The notes beneath the pieces are model-generated. The model did not search any database. It was not told the DNA's origin and worked only from the letters and a program-made list of their open reading frames with translations. A stretch of DNA of 64,000 nt from Desulfitobacterium sp038181555. Its GTDB lineage: Bacteria > Bacillota > Desulfitobacteriia > Desulfitobacteriales > Desulfitobacteriaceae. Below are positions 36,314 through 44,598 of the stretch, piece by piece. Where the stretch lies: NCBI RefSeq assembly GCF_038181555.1, contig NZ_JBBWUA010000012.1:22906-86905 (forward strand), written 5' to 3'. The position numbers and the translations under genes were made by a program. Every line of letters starts with the position of its first letter. The stretch's first letter is position 1.

Positions 36314-37546
36314 TTATACTTCTTGATCAAGTTTTCCTTTATGCAAACGACGGATTTTAAAAACAGCCGCAAGATCCAAGCGCGTATTAATATCTGCTAA
36401 AGAACGTCCCAGAATTGCCTCAACTTTATTCAAGCGGTAACGCAGCGTGTTCCGATGCAAAAACGTAGCTTCAGCTGTCTTATTCATATCGAATTGGTTA
36501 TCCACAAAGCTCTCTAAGAGAGAAAGCAGATTATCTTCGCCCTCATCCTGCTCAGGCAAGGCCCCCAGGACATGATGATAGTATTCTTTTAAATCCTCAA
36601 GGTCATGTTTATACAAGATTCGCTCTAAACCCATATCACTAAAAAACGGAACAGCAACCCCTAGTAGGCTTCCCATCTCGTAGGCGACTTTGGCCTCTTG
36701 GTAACTGCGAAAAAGGTTATTGGGTTGGTCGTACGTTTGCCCTACTCCGCAGGCGATCCAGTAATTGGGCACTCCTGCTTTGAATTGACTCGATATAGAT
36801 TCGATTAAGGAGGCAATTTCCTGCTTCTGATCCACTGCTTTTTCCTTCTCCACTGGGATAAGGGCCACGACTTCATTACGATTCACAGTAGTTGCAGGAT
36901 TTTTATAGTATCGATCAATCAAGGTCCGATCCACAATCTTTTGCAGGATCTCCATAAGATGCCAATCAGAAGAATGGGGCTCTAAATCAGGGACCATTAT
37001 AAGCAGCACCGTGTGCGGTCGGCGGAAGTCCCAGCCCCATACCTCGCCCATAGTGATCATATCTTCGTTGCGTTTAAGGTTTCCATAGAGCAAATCATAG
37101 AAGAAAGCGTTCTTTGTTTTATGTTTTTCCTGTTTCAGCTCCAACTTGTTCTGAAGATGGATAGAATATAAGGATAAGGCAGCTTCGATAATGGCTTGAA
37201 AAGCCTCAAAGTCCGGTGTGGCTTTATCATATAGTACAAAAAGATAGCCCAGAACTCTGCCATTCGGAGCGATCGCCCATCCTGCCCCTTCCAGACGCAA
37301 ATTGTCAGTAGATAGTGTGCAAAGGAATAGGGTCTCGTTATCCTCTCGACCTCCTTCTACCTCAACCTGAAAAGAGTCTAAATCAGGATGAAGAAGCGTC
37401 GTGGAAATGGTCTCATAAGCAGGAGCAGAAACTAGGATAGGATGATTCAACACCTCTGCAACGGCACAAGTGAGAGCGTCTAACCCCTGGCTGGAGGTTT
37501 TCAGCAGCTTCCGCATGTAATTTGGCATTGAATTATTCTTTCCCAT
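36314..37546 (-). CDS. PucR/CdaR-type transcriptional regulator 1
   Basis: 410 residues. The N-terminal 150 residues are a probable sensor region, the middle is a GGDEF-like fold (about 165-290) and the C-terminus a PucR helix-turn-helix (about 350-400: FVDNQFDMNKTAEATFLHRNTLRYRLNKVEAILGRSLAD). It is a clear paralogue of the regulator at 47604-48839: both share NAFFYDLLYGNLKRN..I...GEVWGWDFRRPHTV-type stretches and the same length. It is divergent from dmsA1 across 363 bases, so it most likely controls that operon. ATG with GGGAGG upstream. Confidence 0.88.
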   Translation of the reverse strand: MGKNNSMPNYMRKLLKTSSQGLDALTCAVAEVLNHPILVSAPAYETISTTLLHPDLDSFQVEVEGGREDNETLFLCTLSTDNLRLEGAGWAIAPNGRVLGYLFVLYDKATPDFEAFQAIIEAALSLYSIHLQNKLELKQEKHKTKNAFFYDLLYGNLKRNEDMITMGEVWGWDFRRPHTVLLIMVPDLEPHSSDWHLMEILQKIVDRTLIDRYYKNPATTVNRNEVVALIPVEKEKAVDQKQEIASLIESISSQFKAGVPNYWIACGVGQTYDQPNNLFRSYQEAKVAYEMGSLLGVAVPFFSDMGLERILYKHDLEDLKEYYHHVLGALPEQDEGEDNLLSLLESFVDNQFDMNKTAEATFLHRNTLRYRLNKVEAILGRSLADINTRLDLAAVFKIRRLHKGKLDQEV

Positions 37547-37654
37547 AATGCTTCATACCTCCCGTTCCCCTTAGTAAACTGAAATTTTAGCTAGATGTAG
37601 TTTAGCTTATATCTTAATATAATTCTATCCCAAAGATCATTTCGTTTGTTACAG

Positions 37655-37693
37655 TGCACAAATACCTAATCAACACTTTGTGCATGTGAACAT
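37655..37693. promoter_or_regulatory. Candidate operator between PucR-like 1 and dmsA1
   Basis: TGCACAAA (37655-37662) and TTTGTGCA (37677-37684) form a perfect inverted repeat. The second half is part of TTTGTGCATGTGAACAT (37677-37693). Its reverse complement, ATGTTCACATGCACAAA, is nearly identical to a sequence in the mirrored promoter at 47392-47408. Confidence 0.55.
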
Positions 37694-37746
37694 TTGTTTT
37701 ACTCAATTCCATTATATAATGAAAATAGACTTAGCAAAAGTCCTAG

Positions 37747-37851
37747 AGCTTCACGATTGGTCAACGGACTAATGATAATATTTAAGGTTGAGACACTGCA
37801 ATCTCGAATGTTATTATTAGTACGAACAGTGTCGTTAAATCGTGGTAAGCT
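37747..37851 (+). ncRNA. Structured 5' leader of dmsA1
   Basis: Several complementary segments lie before dmsA1: an outer stem (37747-37757 with 37839-37851, one bulge), ACTAATGATAA (37768-37778) with TTATTATTAGT (37811-37821), and GACACTG (37792-37798) with CAGTGTC (37827-37833). The last two cross each other, so they are either a pseudoknot or alternative folds. No known riboswitch consensus, including the Moco motif, was recognised. Structure is by eye only. Confidence 0.35.
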
Positions 37852-37909
37852 TGCATCCCATATCGACGGAATTAGTCTATAGATATTTTAATGGGGAGGT
37901 TAAAGGTGT

Positions 37910-40531
37910 ATGGCAAATCTTCTTCAGAAAATAACCGAGAAACAAATAAGCCGAAGAACATTCCTAGCCGCTACTGCAGCAGGAACTGCCGGACTAGCTC
38001 TTTCCGGTTGTGGCAACAGCCTAATAACGACAAGTGCTGAAGGTGTTCCCGACTCAGAAGGAAAATGGATTACCGCATCTTGCTGGCATAACTGCGGCGG
38101 GCGTTGCCTTAATAAGGCCCTAGTAGTTGACGGTGTGGTTGTTCGCCAAAAAACAGACGACACTCATCCTGATACTCCCGATTACCCCCAGCAAAGAGCC
38201 TGTATCCGCGGGAGGGCACATAGACAACTTATATTTGGCGCGGATCGCTTGAAATACCCTATGAAGCGTAAACATTGGGCGCCTGGTGGTGGCGACAAGT
38301 CATTGCGTGGGCGCGATGAATGGGTAAAGATCTCTTGGGAAGAAGCACTTGATATCGTCGCTAGTGAAATTAAGAATGCCCGGGCAAAATCCGGAAGTAG
38401 GTCGATTCTGTCAGCTGCTCAGATGAATAGTCCTGCCGGTAATCACACAGTTAGAATGTTAGCTGCTACGGGTGGTTGCACAGTCAACACAGGTACAAGA
38501 TCTTGGGGTTCGTGGATGGCGACTCCCCAGTTTATTGGAGGCCTTCCGCCGACAAATACTGGGATGACAATCAATGACAGACTTGACCTACTGAATTCTG
38601 AAACAGTGATCCTATGGGGTAGCAATCCAGCTTGGAGTTCTGTTTCCGGCAGTGTATATTACGCAAGAAGAATCAAAGAGGCTGGTGCAAAGTTCATTGC
38701 TGTAGATCCTTTCTATAATGAAAGCATTTCGTTGTTAGATGCCGAATGGATACCCATTCGCCCAGCAACTGATACTGCGGCCATGTTGGCAATTGCCTAT
38801 GTAATGATTACCACTGACGACCCTATGAGCAATCCTATCATCGATTGGGATTTCCTTAAAGAGAACACCGTAGGATTTGATGCCGAGAGCATGCCGGAAG
38901 GTTCTGATCCTAAAGACAATTTTAAGGATTACGTCCTTGGAACCTATGACGGAGTGCCTAAGAGTCCTGAATGGGCGACTAAAATTTGTGGAGTTAAACC
39001 CGACCAAATCCGCTATTTGGCCAAGGAGTTTCGTAAAGATAAAAAAGTTGCATTTTTACCCGCTTGGAGCTTTGCTAGAAATAATAATACAGATAATCTA
39101 CCGCAATTAATCATGACCTTAGGGGCCATGGGAGGACATATGGGTAAATCTGGCCACAGCACAGGGATCTGTTGTCACGGTTATGCCTTTAACGGCGGGC
39201 CCCAATTACTTCAACCCGGTAAGAACGGACTTCCACCGGTAAAAAATCCTGTGACCGATGCCATTATGGACCCAGAACTATGGTCGGCTGTAATTAACGG
39301 TAAGTATAATTTCTGCGGTAGCCATGATAGCAAGGTTTATGTTAAGGGTGAATCAAGGGATATCGATATCAGGATAATTTATCATGGCGGCACGGGCAAT
39401 GTCTTACAAACCCGCGAGGGTACGACCCTGGGAATTGAAGCCCACCGCAAAGTTGATTTTGTTGTTTCCCACGGTTTTGCATTGAACGCTAATGCCCAGT
39501 ACTCGGATGTGGTTCTGCCTATTACTACCGAGTGGGAAAGATTTGGGGGCTATTTAGTTAGAGATCGGGAGATTAATATTGTTTGGTCACAGGTTACAGA
39601 ACCCCTCTACGAAGCCAAGGATGACCAGTGGATTGCTATAGAATTATTAAAACGTCTTGGTGAGGATCCGAAAAAAATTTATCCTATTGATATTAAACAG
39701 CAGTTCTTTAACGAAATTGCCGGTGCTCAGGTTGTTACACCCGACGGTAAAGGAATGGAAGCCCTTGTAACCATTACAGACGGGGATATTGCAGAATGGG
39801 GCGTAAAAGGTCACCCGCAGCAAGGTCGCATTGGGTTTAAGGAGTTCCGTGAACAGGGAATTTATCGCGTTGAGCGGAAGCCCGGTGATAACTTTGGATA
39901 TATTGCCTATAAGGATCCCGAGGGGCCGGTACCGGGTGCAACGGAGAAAAAGCTTCTAGGTCAACGGAAGCTGTTAATCTATTCCAAGGAACTGGAAACA
40001 GCCATTAATAATATGGGATATAGTACGATTAAGGCAATTCCTACTTATATTCCCCCCGTGGATGGCTATGAGAAGACCTTTAGCAATTGGGAGACCCAAG
40101 AAAAAGGCGAATACCCCTTCCAAGTTATGAACCCACATTACCTAAGAAGGGTCCACTCCACCTTGGATAATGTTCCTTGGTTACAGGAAGCTTGGCCAAA
40201 CCCGGTATTTATAAATGAAGATGATGCAAAAGACCTGGGAATCGCCGATGGTGATACGGTATTGATGACTGGACCCCACGGAAAAACACTTCGGACAGCA
40301 ACTTTAACACAATGCTTTATGCCTGGTGTTATTGGCCTACCCCACGGATCATGGCTTGATATGGATGAAGAAACCGGAATTGACCGTGGTGGCTGTGCTA
40401 ACATTTTATGCGGATCTACTCCAACAGGCCAAGGCATTTCAGGTTGGAATACTGCAATTTGCCGTATCGAAAAATACGCCGGCACCCCATTGGTTCCGGA
40501 TGTGCAAAAACCACAAAGAATTGTGTTATAG
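37910..40531 (+). CDS. dmsA: DmsA-like molybdopterin reductase, copy 1
   Basis: 873-residue catalytic subunit of the DMSO-reductase family. Tat signal SRRTFLAA (Arg 15-16) is followed by a hydrophobic stretch ending LALSGC (Cys 34), which also fits a lipobox. The [4Fe-4S] ligands are Cys 58, 62, 66 and 98. Moco-binding motifs include WGSNPAWSS, DPFYNESISLLDAEWIPIRPATD and, at the C-terminus, MNPHYLRRVHS and LPHGSW. NTGTRSWGSW places a serine at the likely Mo-ligand position, as in DMSO/TMAO reductases. Exported and respiratory; electron acceptor (DMSO, TMAO or other) unproven. GGGGAGG 10 bases before the ATG. Confidence 0.9.
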   Translation: MANLLQKITEKQISRRTFLAATAAGTAGLALSGCGNSLITTSAEGVPDSEGKWITASCWHNCGGRCLNKALVVDGVVVRQKTDDTHPDTPDYPQQRACIRGRAHRQLIFGADRLKYPMKRKHWAPGGGDKSLRGRDEWVKISWEEALDIVASEIKNARAKSGSRSILSAAQMNSPAGNHTVRMLAATGGCTVNTGTRSWGSWMATPQFIGGLPPTNTGMTINDRLDLLNSETVILWGSNPAWSSVSGSVYYARRIKEAGAKFIAVDPFYNESISLLDAEWIPIRPATDTAAMLAIAYVMITTDDPMSNPIIDWDFLKENTVGFDAESMPEGSDPKDNFKDYVLGTYDGVPKSPEWATKICGVKPDQIRYLAKEFRKDKKVAFLPAWSFARNNNTDNLPQLIMTLGAMGGHMGKSGHSTGICCHGYAFNGGPQLLQPGKNGLPPVKNPVTDAIMDPELWSAVINGKYNFCGSHDSKVYVKGESRDIDIRIIYHGGTGNVLQTREGTTLGIEAHRKVDFVVSHGFALNANAQYSDVVLPITTEWERFGGYLVRDREINIVWSQVTEPLYEAKDDQWIAIELLKRLGEDPKKIYPIDIKQQFFNEIAGAQVVTPDGKGMEALVTITDGDIAEWGVKGHPQQGRIGFKEFREQGIYRVERKPGDNFGYIAYKDPEGPVPGATEKKLLGQRKLLIYSKELETAINNMGYSTIKAIPTYIPPVDGYEKTFSNWETQEKGEYPFQVMNPHYLRRVHSTLDNVPWLQEAWPNPVFINEDDAKDLGIADGDTVLMTGPHGKTLRTATLTQCFMPGVIGLPHGSWLDMDEETGIDRGGCANILCGSTPTGQGISGWNTAICRIEKYAGTPLVPDVQKPQRIVL

Positions 40532-40546
40532 GAAGGGGGAATCTAA

Positions 40547-41128
40547 ATGAGCAGATTAGGTTTTTATTTTGACATGGAACGCTGTATCGGATGCAAAACG
40601 TGTCAAGTAGCTTGCAAGGACAAGAATAATTTAGATATCGGTATATTATTTAGGAAAGTTACGTCGTTCGAAACGGGCGTTTATCCAAAACCCGGCACCT
40701 ATCATTTCTCAGGCACATGCAATCACTGTGCTGACAGCAAATGTTTGAAAGGCTGTCCAACGGGTGCCCTTTATTATGCGGATGATCAAACAGTTCAACA
40801 TGACAAGAATAAGTGTATTGGTTGTAGATACTGTGTATGGAACTGTCCCTATGGCGTTCCCCAATTCATTGAAGAAAGTGGGACCATCAGTAAATGCGAC
40901 AGCTGCAAGGATTTGCGTGACAAAGGCGAAAACCCAGCCTGTGTTGACGCCTGCATCATGCGTTGTCTGGAATTCGGTGACTTAGATGAACTTGCCAAAA
41001 AGCATAATACTAGTGTTCTTGTCCAGGACCTACCTATACTGCCCTCATCTTCGGTCACCGATCCTTCACTTTTGATTAAACCAAGAAACTGTGCCCTAAT
41101 TCCTAATTTCAGGGAGAAGGAGATGTAA
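40547..41128 (+). CDS. dmsB: DmsB-like iron-sulfur subunit, copy 1
   Basis: 193 residues with four [4Fe-4S] cysteine clusters: CIGCKTCQVACKD, CNHCADSKCLKGCP, CIGCRYCVWNCPYG and CDSCKDLRDKGENPACVDAC. It carries electrons from the membrane anchor to DmsA. It starts 15 bases after dmsA1 and ends 3 bases before dmsC1. Very close to the second copy at 44001-44579 (for example CVDACIMRCLEFGDL in both). ATG after AAGGGGGAA. Confidence 0.94.
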   Translation: MSRLGFYFDMERCIGCKTCQVACKDKNNLDIGILFRKVTSFETGVYPKPGTYHFSGTCNHCADSKCLKGCPTGALYYADDQTVQHDKNKCIGCRYCVWNCPYGVPQFIEESGTISKCDSCKDLRDKGENPACVDACIMRCLEFGDLDELAKKHNTSVLVQDLPILPSSSVTDPSLLIKPRNCALIPNFREKEM

Positions 41129-41131
41129 TCC

Positions 41132-42007
41132 ATGGAAGAATTAGCCTTGATTATCTTCACGATCTGCGTGCAGTCTGCTATCGGAATCATGGTATTCGCC
41201 GCTATTGCAAAGTACTTGAATAAAGATGGAATCTTTAAAACTGCCGTAGTTTGTGCTGCCGGTTTGGCCATCATCGGCCTCCTCGCCTCCTTCCTACACT
41301 TAGGGCAACCCATTCGCGCCCTCAATTCCCTTGCTCATTTTGCTACTTCTTGGTTGAGCCGCGAAATCTGGTTTACCAGTGCTTTCACAGGCCTTACCGT
41401 TTTGGCTGCTCTCATGATCTTATTTAAGCCTACAGCCAAGGGTGCTATTCAGGCCTTAGTTGCCCTTGCTGCTCTGATTGGCTTGGTGGATGTCTATGCA
41501 ATGGCCTCGATTTACACTTTCACTAGCATTCCTGCCTGGAATTCCGGCTCGGTCACAATTGAGTTTTATGCTGCTGCTTTATCTATGGGTGCTGTGTTCT
41601 TCCTGGCTCTAAGCGGAGCGGAAGGCGCTAAAGTCCGCCAGTCGGCAACGATTATTGCTGGAATTGCAGTTGCACTTCAGGTCGTATCCATGGCAGGCTA
41701 CACTATCCAACTGGGTACGAACAATAGCTTAGCTGCTCAACAAAGTCTTTCCGTTCTTAGCGGTATGAGTGGTGCCATGATCGTCAAATGGCTCTTCATC
41801 CTTTTTGGTACGGGATTGCTTTTCCTCCCCCTCCAGAAGCAGCAATTCAACGTTAGTGCTTCGGGGCAAGCAACTGCAGTAGTCGCAGCGGCAGGAACAG
41901 CTAGCATCAGCCTTTATGCTGCAGCAGCCCTTCTTATTATTGGTCAAATTGTCGGCCGCTACCTCTTCTATTCCATCATGATTATTAGCCGAGTTGGTTT
42001 AAGTTAA
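41132..42007 (+). CDS. dmsC: DmsC-like membrane anchor, copy 1
   Basis: 291-residue integral membrane protein with about eight helices of the DmsC family. LHLGQPIRALNSLAHFATSWLSREIW and YAMASIYTFTSIPAWNSG are family hallmarks. It oxidises menaquinol and hands electrons to DmsB. Sequence is strongly similar to copy 2 at 43119-43997 over the whole length. ATG with GGAG 9 bases upstream. Last gene before a terminator, which separates it from the chaperone gene. Confidence 0.93.
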   Translation: MEELALIIFTICVQSAIGIMVFAAIAKYLNKDGIFKTAVVCAAGLAIIGLLASFLHLGQPIRALNSLAHFATSWLSREIWFTSAFTGLTVLAALMILFKPTAKGAIQALVALAALIGLVDVYAMASIYTFTSIPAWNSGSVTIEFYAAALSMGAVFFLALSGAEGAKVRQSATIIAGIAVALQVVSMAGYTIQLGTNNSLAAQQSLSVLSGMSGAMIVKWLFILFGTGLLFLPLQKQQFNVSASGQATAVVAAAGTASISLYAAAALLIIGQIVGRYLFYSIMIISRVGLS

Positions 42008-42024
42008 ATTATACTTCAGTTCCT

Positions 42025-42065
42025 GCCACCCCTTTCGCATGCCATTATAGGAAGGGGTGGCTTTT
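42025..42065 (+). terminator. Terminator after dmsABC copy 1
   Basis: GCCACCCCTT/AAGGGGTGGC, 17-base loop, TTTT. The chaperone gene follows 84 bases later. Confidence 0.85.
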
Positions 42066-42149
42066 CACTTGACTTTCCCTCCCCCTTGTCCGAAACTGTG
42101 GATAGGAGGCATGAAATAAAAACCAAAAAACGCAAAGGCGGTGCCCGAT

Positions 42150-42839
42150 ATGACTTCACAAGATGACGGAATTGCCATAATCTTAGCTAACCGACACTAT
42201 CTCTACCAGCTACTACAGCATATCTTTGGAAACGAGCCTAACCAAGAGCTACTTGACATCGCCACAAACGAGCACACCCAAGAAGCCTTAGAATTAATGC
42301 TTGATGAGGAAAACCCCAACCTTAATACTTACATTACCTTACTAACAGAGTTAAGGGTGGCTCTAACCACTGATACCGAAGGAACTCTGGATAAGCTAAA
42401 GAGTGAATACACCCACTTAATGATTGGCCCCAATAAGCTGCCCGCTCCCCCTTGGGAATCCGTTTATGTAACTAAGGAACGGGCACTCTTCCAGGAAAGC
42501 ACTCTAAAGGTACGCCGCACCTATCTAAACTATCAATTCTTACCGGCCAATTATCCCCACGAAGCAGATGATCACCTTGCTTTCGAGTTAGATTTTATGG
42601 CACATTTAGCAAAACTGACACAAGAACGCTTTGATAAGCAAAATTTTCATGAGGTAAAAAAACTGCTCTCCGATCAGAAAGCCTTTTTAGAGGAGCATTT
42701 ACTGGTCTGGATCGGAGATTTTGCTAAGGATATTCAAGAATCTAAAACGCATCATTTTTATCCTCACCTGGCTGCCTTAACAGAACAGTTCTTGCAAACA
42801 GATAATTTAGTTCTGGATGAGCTTTTATCTTTACTTTAA
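42150..42839 (+). CDS. TorD/DmsD-family molybdoenzyme chaperone
   Basis: 229-residue all-helical chaperone of the TorD family. Conserved motifs: EYTHLMIGPNKLPAPPWESVYV (about 89-110), a run STLKVRRTYLNYQF, and the diagnostic DDHLAFELDFMAHLA. Such proteins bind the Tat signal of the molybdoenzyme and hold it until the cofactor is inserted. It is the only chaperone gene between two convergent dms operons, so it may serve both DmsA copies. The ATG at 42150 has AAAGGCGG at good distance; a GTG three codons earlier is alternative. Confidence 0.9.
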   Translation: MTSQDDGIAIILANRHYLYQLLQHIFGNEPNQELLDIATNEHTQEALELMLDEENPNLNTYITLLTELRVALTTDTEGTLDKLKSEYTHLMIGPNKLPAPPWESVYVTKERALFQESTLKVRRTYLNYQFLPANYPHEADDHLAFELDFMAHLAKLTQERFDKQNFHEVKKLLSDQKAFLEEHLLVWIGDFAKDIQESKTHHFYPHLAALTEQFLQTDNLVLDELLSLL

Positions 42840-42872
42840 ATTGATCAAAGGGTCGGATCTTACCGCTTTTAG

Positions 42873-42903
42873 GGAAATTCCTCACTGTTCTCAGAATGAC
42901 TAT
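42873..42903. repeat. Half copy of the REP-like unit
   Basis: AAATTCCTCACTGTTCTCAGAATGACTAT resembles one arm of the element at 36226-36296 (ATACTTCACTGCGTTCAGTATGACATA). Confidence 0.4.
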
Positions 42904-42906
42904 CTA

Positions 42907-42941
42907 AAAGGGACGCTTCACTTCACGTGACGCGTCCCTTT
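42907..42941. terminator. Terminator after the chaperone gene
   Basis: Perfect stem AAAGGGACGC/GCGTCCCTTT with a 15-base loop. Confidence 0.75.
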
Positions 42942-43065
42942 GCTAATCCATAATCTTTTTGGATATCAGCGAAAGTTTGCTCTGAAGACTTATAATTTCC
43001 TTTTAAAATCCTCATATCCTTTTCCCAATACAGCAAAGTACACTTTCTAAAAGTGCAATCTAAAA

Positions 43066-43094
43066 GGAACCAAGGTTCAATGTCCCTTGGTTCC
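43066..43094 (-). terminator. Terminator of dmsABC copy 2
   Basis: GGAACCAAGG/CCTTGGTTCC with a 9-base loop; on the minus strand TTTT follows. It lies 25 bases after the dmsC2 stop. Confidence 0.85.
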
Positions 43095-43118
43095 CCCATA
43101 GATTCCGCTTAATTCAAC

Positions 43119-43997
43119 TTAACTTAATCCAACAGTGTTGATAACCATCACTGCATAGAAGAGATAGCGTCCAATAATTTGACCAACAACCACCAGGGCT
43201 GCTGCAAGATAAACTGTAGTGCTTAAGGCACCTTCAGTAGTTGCAGCTACTTCCACCGCAGCCTGTCCGGCAGATACCTTAGTACCACCTATACCCACGG
43301 GGAACATTAGCATTCCTGCACCAAGGAGAATGAAGAGCCATTTCATTGCCATTACTCCGCTCATACTGTTTAAGAGTGCCAAGCTCTGTCCTGCTGCTAA
43401 GTTATCGCTAGTTCCCAATTGGATATAGTAGAGTACCATGGCGGCTACTTGCAGAGCAACTGCAGCACCTACGGTTAGGGATGCTGCTTTCTTTAGGCTA
43501 GCAGCTTCTTTCCCACTTAAGGCGAGGAAAAGGATTGCTCCCAAAGAGATAGCAGCAGCGTAGAACTCCACATAAATCGAACCATGCTGCCATGCAGGGA
43601 CGGAGGCATAATTATAGATCGAAGCCATAACATAAACATCGACTAAGCCGACCACTGCGGCGAGTGGTGCCAGTACGTTGATAGCACCTTTAGCAGTAGG
43701 CTTAACTAGGATCAAGACAGCGGCTAAGACAGTCAATCCGGTGAAAATAGCGGTAAACCAAATTTCCCGGCTTAACCACGAGGTACCAAAGTGAGCAAGA
43801 GAATTCAAAGCAGCGAGGGGTCTGCCTAAGTGGAGAAGTGAGGCAAGGAGTCCGACAATCGCCAAGCCTGCTGCTGTGACGATAGCAGGCTTAAACTGCC
43901 CTTCCTTGTTCAAAGACTTACCCAGAGCCACAAAAATCATTATACCGATGGCCGCTTGAATACAGATCGAGAATAAGATTAATGATAGATTTTCCAC
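43119..43997 (-). CDS. dmsC: DmsC-like membrane anchor, copy 2
   Basis: 292 residues, about eight transmembrane helices, near-duplicate of copy 1 (LHLGRPLAALNSLAHFGTSWLSREIWF, VDVYVMASIYNYASVPAWQHGSIYVEFYAAAISLGAILFLALSG). It should anchor DmsAB copy 2 and oxidise menaquinol. GTG start with AAAGAGGTG upstream, 3 bases after dmsB2. Transcribed toward the shared chaperone gene. Confidence 0.92.
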   Translation of the reverse strand: MENLSLILFSICIQAAIGIMIFVALGKSLNKEGQFKPAIVTAAGLAIVGLLASLLHLGRPLAALNSLAHFGTSWLSREIWFTAIFTGLTVLAAVLILVKPTAKGAINVLAPLAAVVGLVDVYVMASIYNYASVPAWQHGSIYVEFYAAAISLGAILFLALSGKEAASLKKAASLTVGAAVALQVAAMVLYYIQLGTSDNLAAGQSLALLNSMSGVMAMKWLFILLGAGMLMFPVGIGGTKVSAGQAAVEVAATTEGALSTTVYLAAALVVVGQIIGRYLFYAVMVINTVGLS

Positions 43998-44000
43998 CGC

Positions 44001-44579
44001 TTACACCTCTTTCTCTCTCGGATTGGCATCCATTGCACAGCTTTTGGGCTTAATCAGCACCGAAGGCTCCGTAAGATTTGCCTCCGGCAAAACGGATAGT
44101 TCTTGTACTAAATCAGCTCCATGTTTTGCTTTAAGCTCCTCTAAGTCACCAAATTCCAAGCATCTCATGATACAAGCATCCACACATGCAGGATTTTCTC
44201 CTTGGTCCCGAAGGCTCTTGCAGCTATCACACTTCCCGACGATGCCACTTTCTTCAAGGAACTGTGGTGCACCGTAGGGGCAGTTCCAGATGCAGTATTT
44301 ACAACCGATACACTTATCCTTGTTGTGCTGTACAGTTCCATCCTCCGCATAGTGCATGGCACCGGTGGGGCAACCCTTGACACATTTCGCCTCTGCACAG
44401 TGGTTGCAAGAAGAGGAGTAATTGAAACCATCAGGTCTTGGATAAACGCCGGTTTCAAAATTCCTGACCCGGCGATATAAGACGCCGATCTTGTTATTAT
44501 TTTTGTCTTTACAAGCTATTTGACAGGTACGGCAGCCGATACAGGCTTCCATATCGAAATAAAAACCTAATTTGCCCAT
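44001..44579 (-). CDS. dmsB: DmsB-like iron-sulfur subunit, copy 2
   Basis: 192 residues with four [4Fe-4S] motifs: CIGCRTCQIACKD, CNHCAEAKCVKGCP, CIGCKYCIWNCPYG and CDSCKSLRDQGENPACVDAC. Same spacing as copy 1. It starts 19 bases after dmsA2. Middle gene of a dmsABC operon on the minus strand. ATG after AAAGGGGTG. Confidence 0.94.
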   Translation of the reverse strand: MGKLGFYFDMEACIGCRTCQIACKDKNNNKIGVLYRRVRNFETGVYPRPDGFNYSSSCNHCAEAKCVKGCPTGAMHYAEDGTVQHNKDKCIGCKYCIWNCPYGAPQFLEESGIVGKCDSCKSLRDQGENPACVDACIMRCLEFGDLEELKAKHGADLVQELSVLPEANLTEPSVLIKPKSCAMDANPREKEV

Positions 44580-44598
44580 TTCTACTTACACCCCTTTC

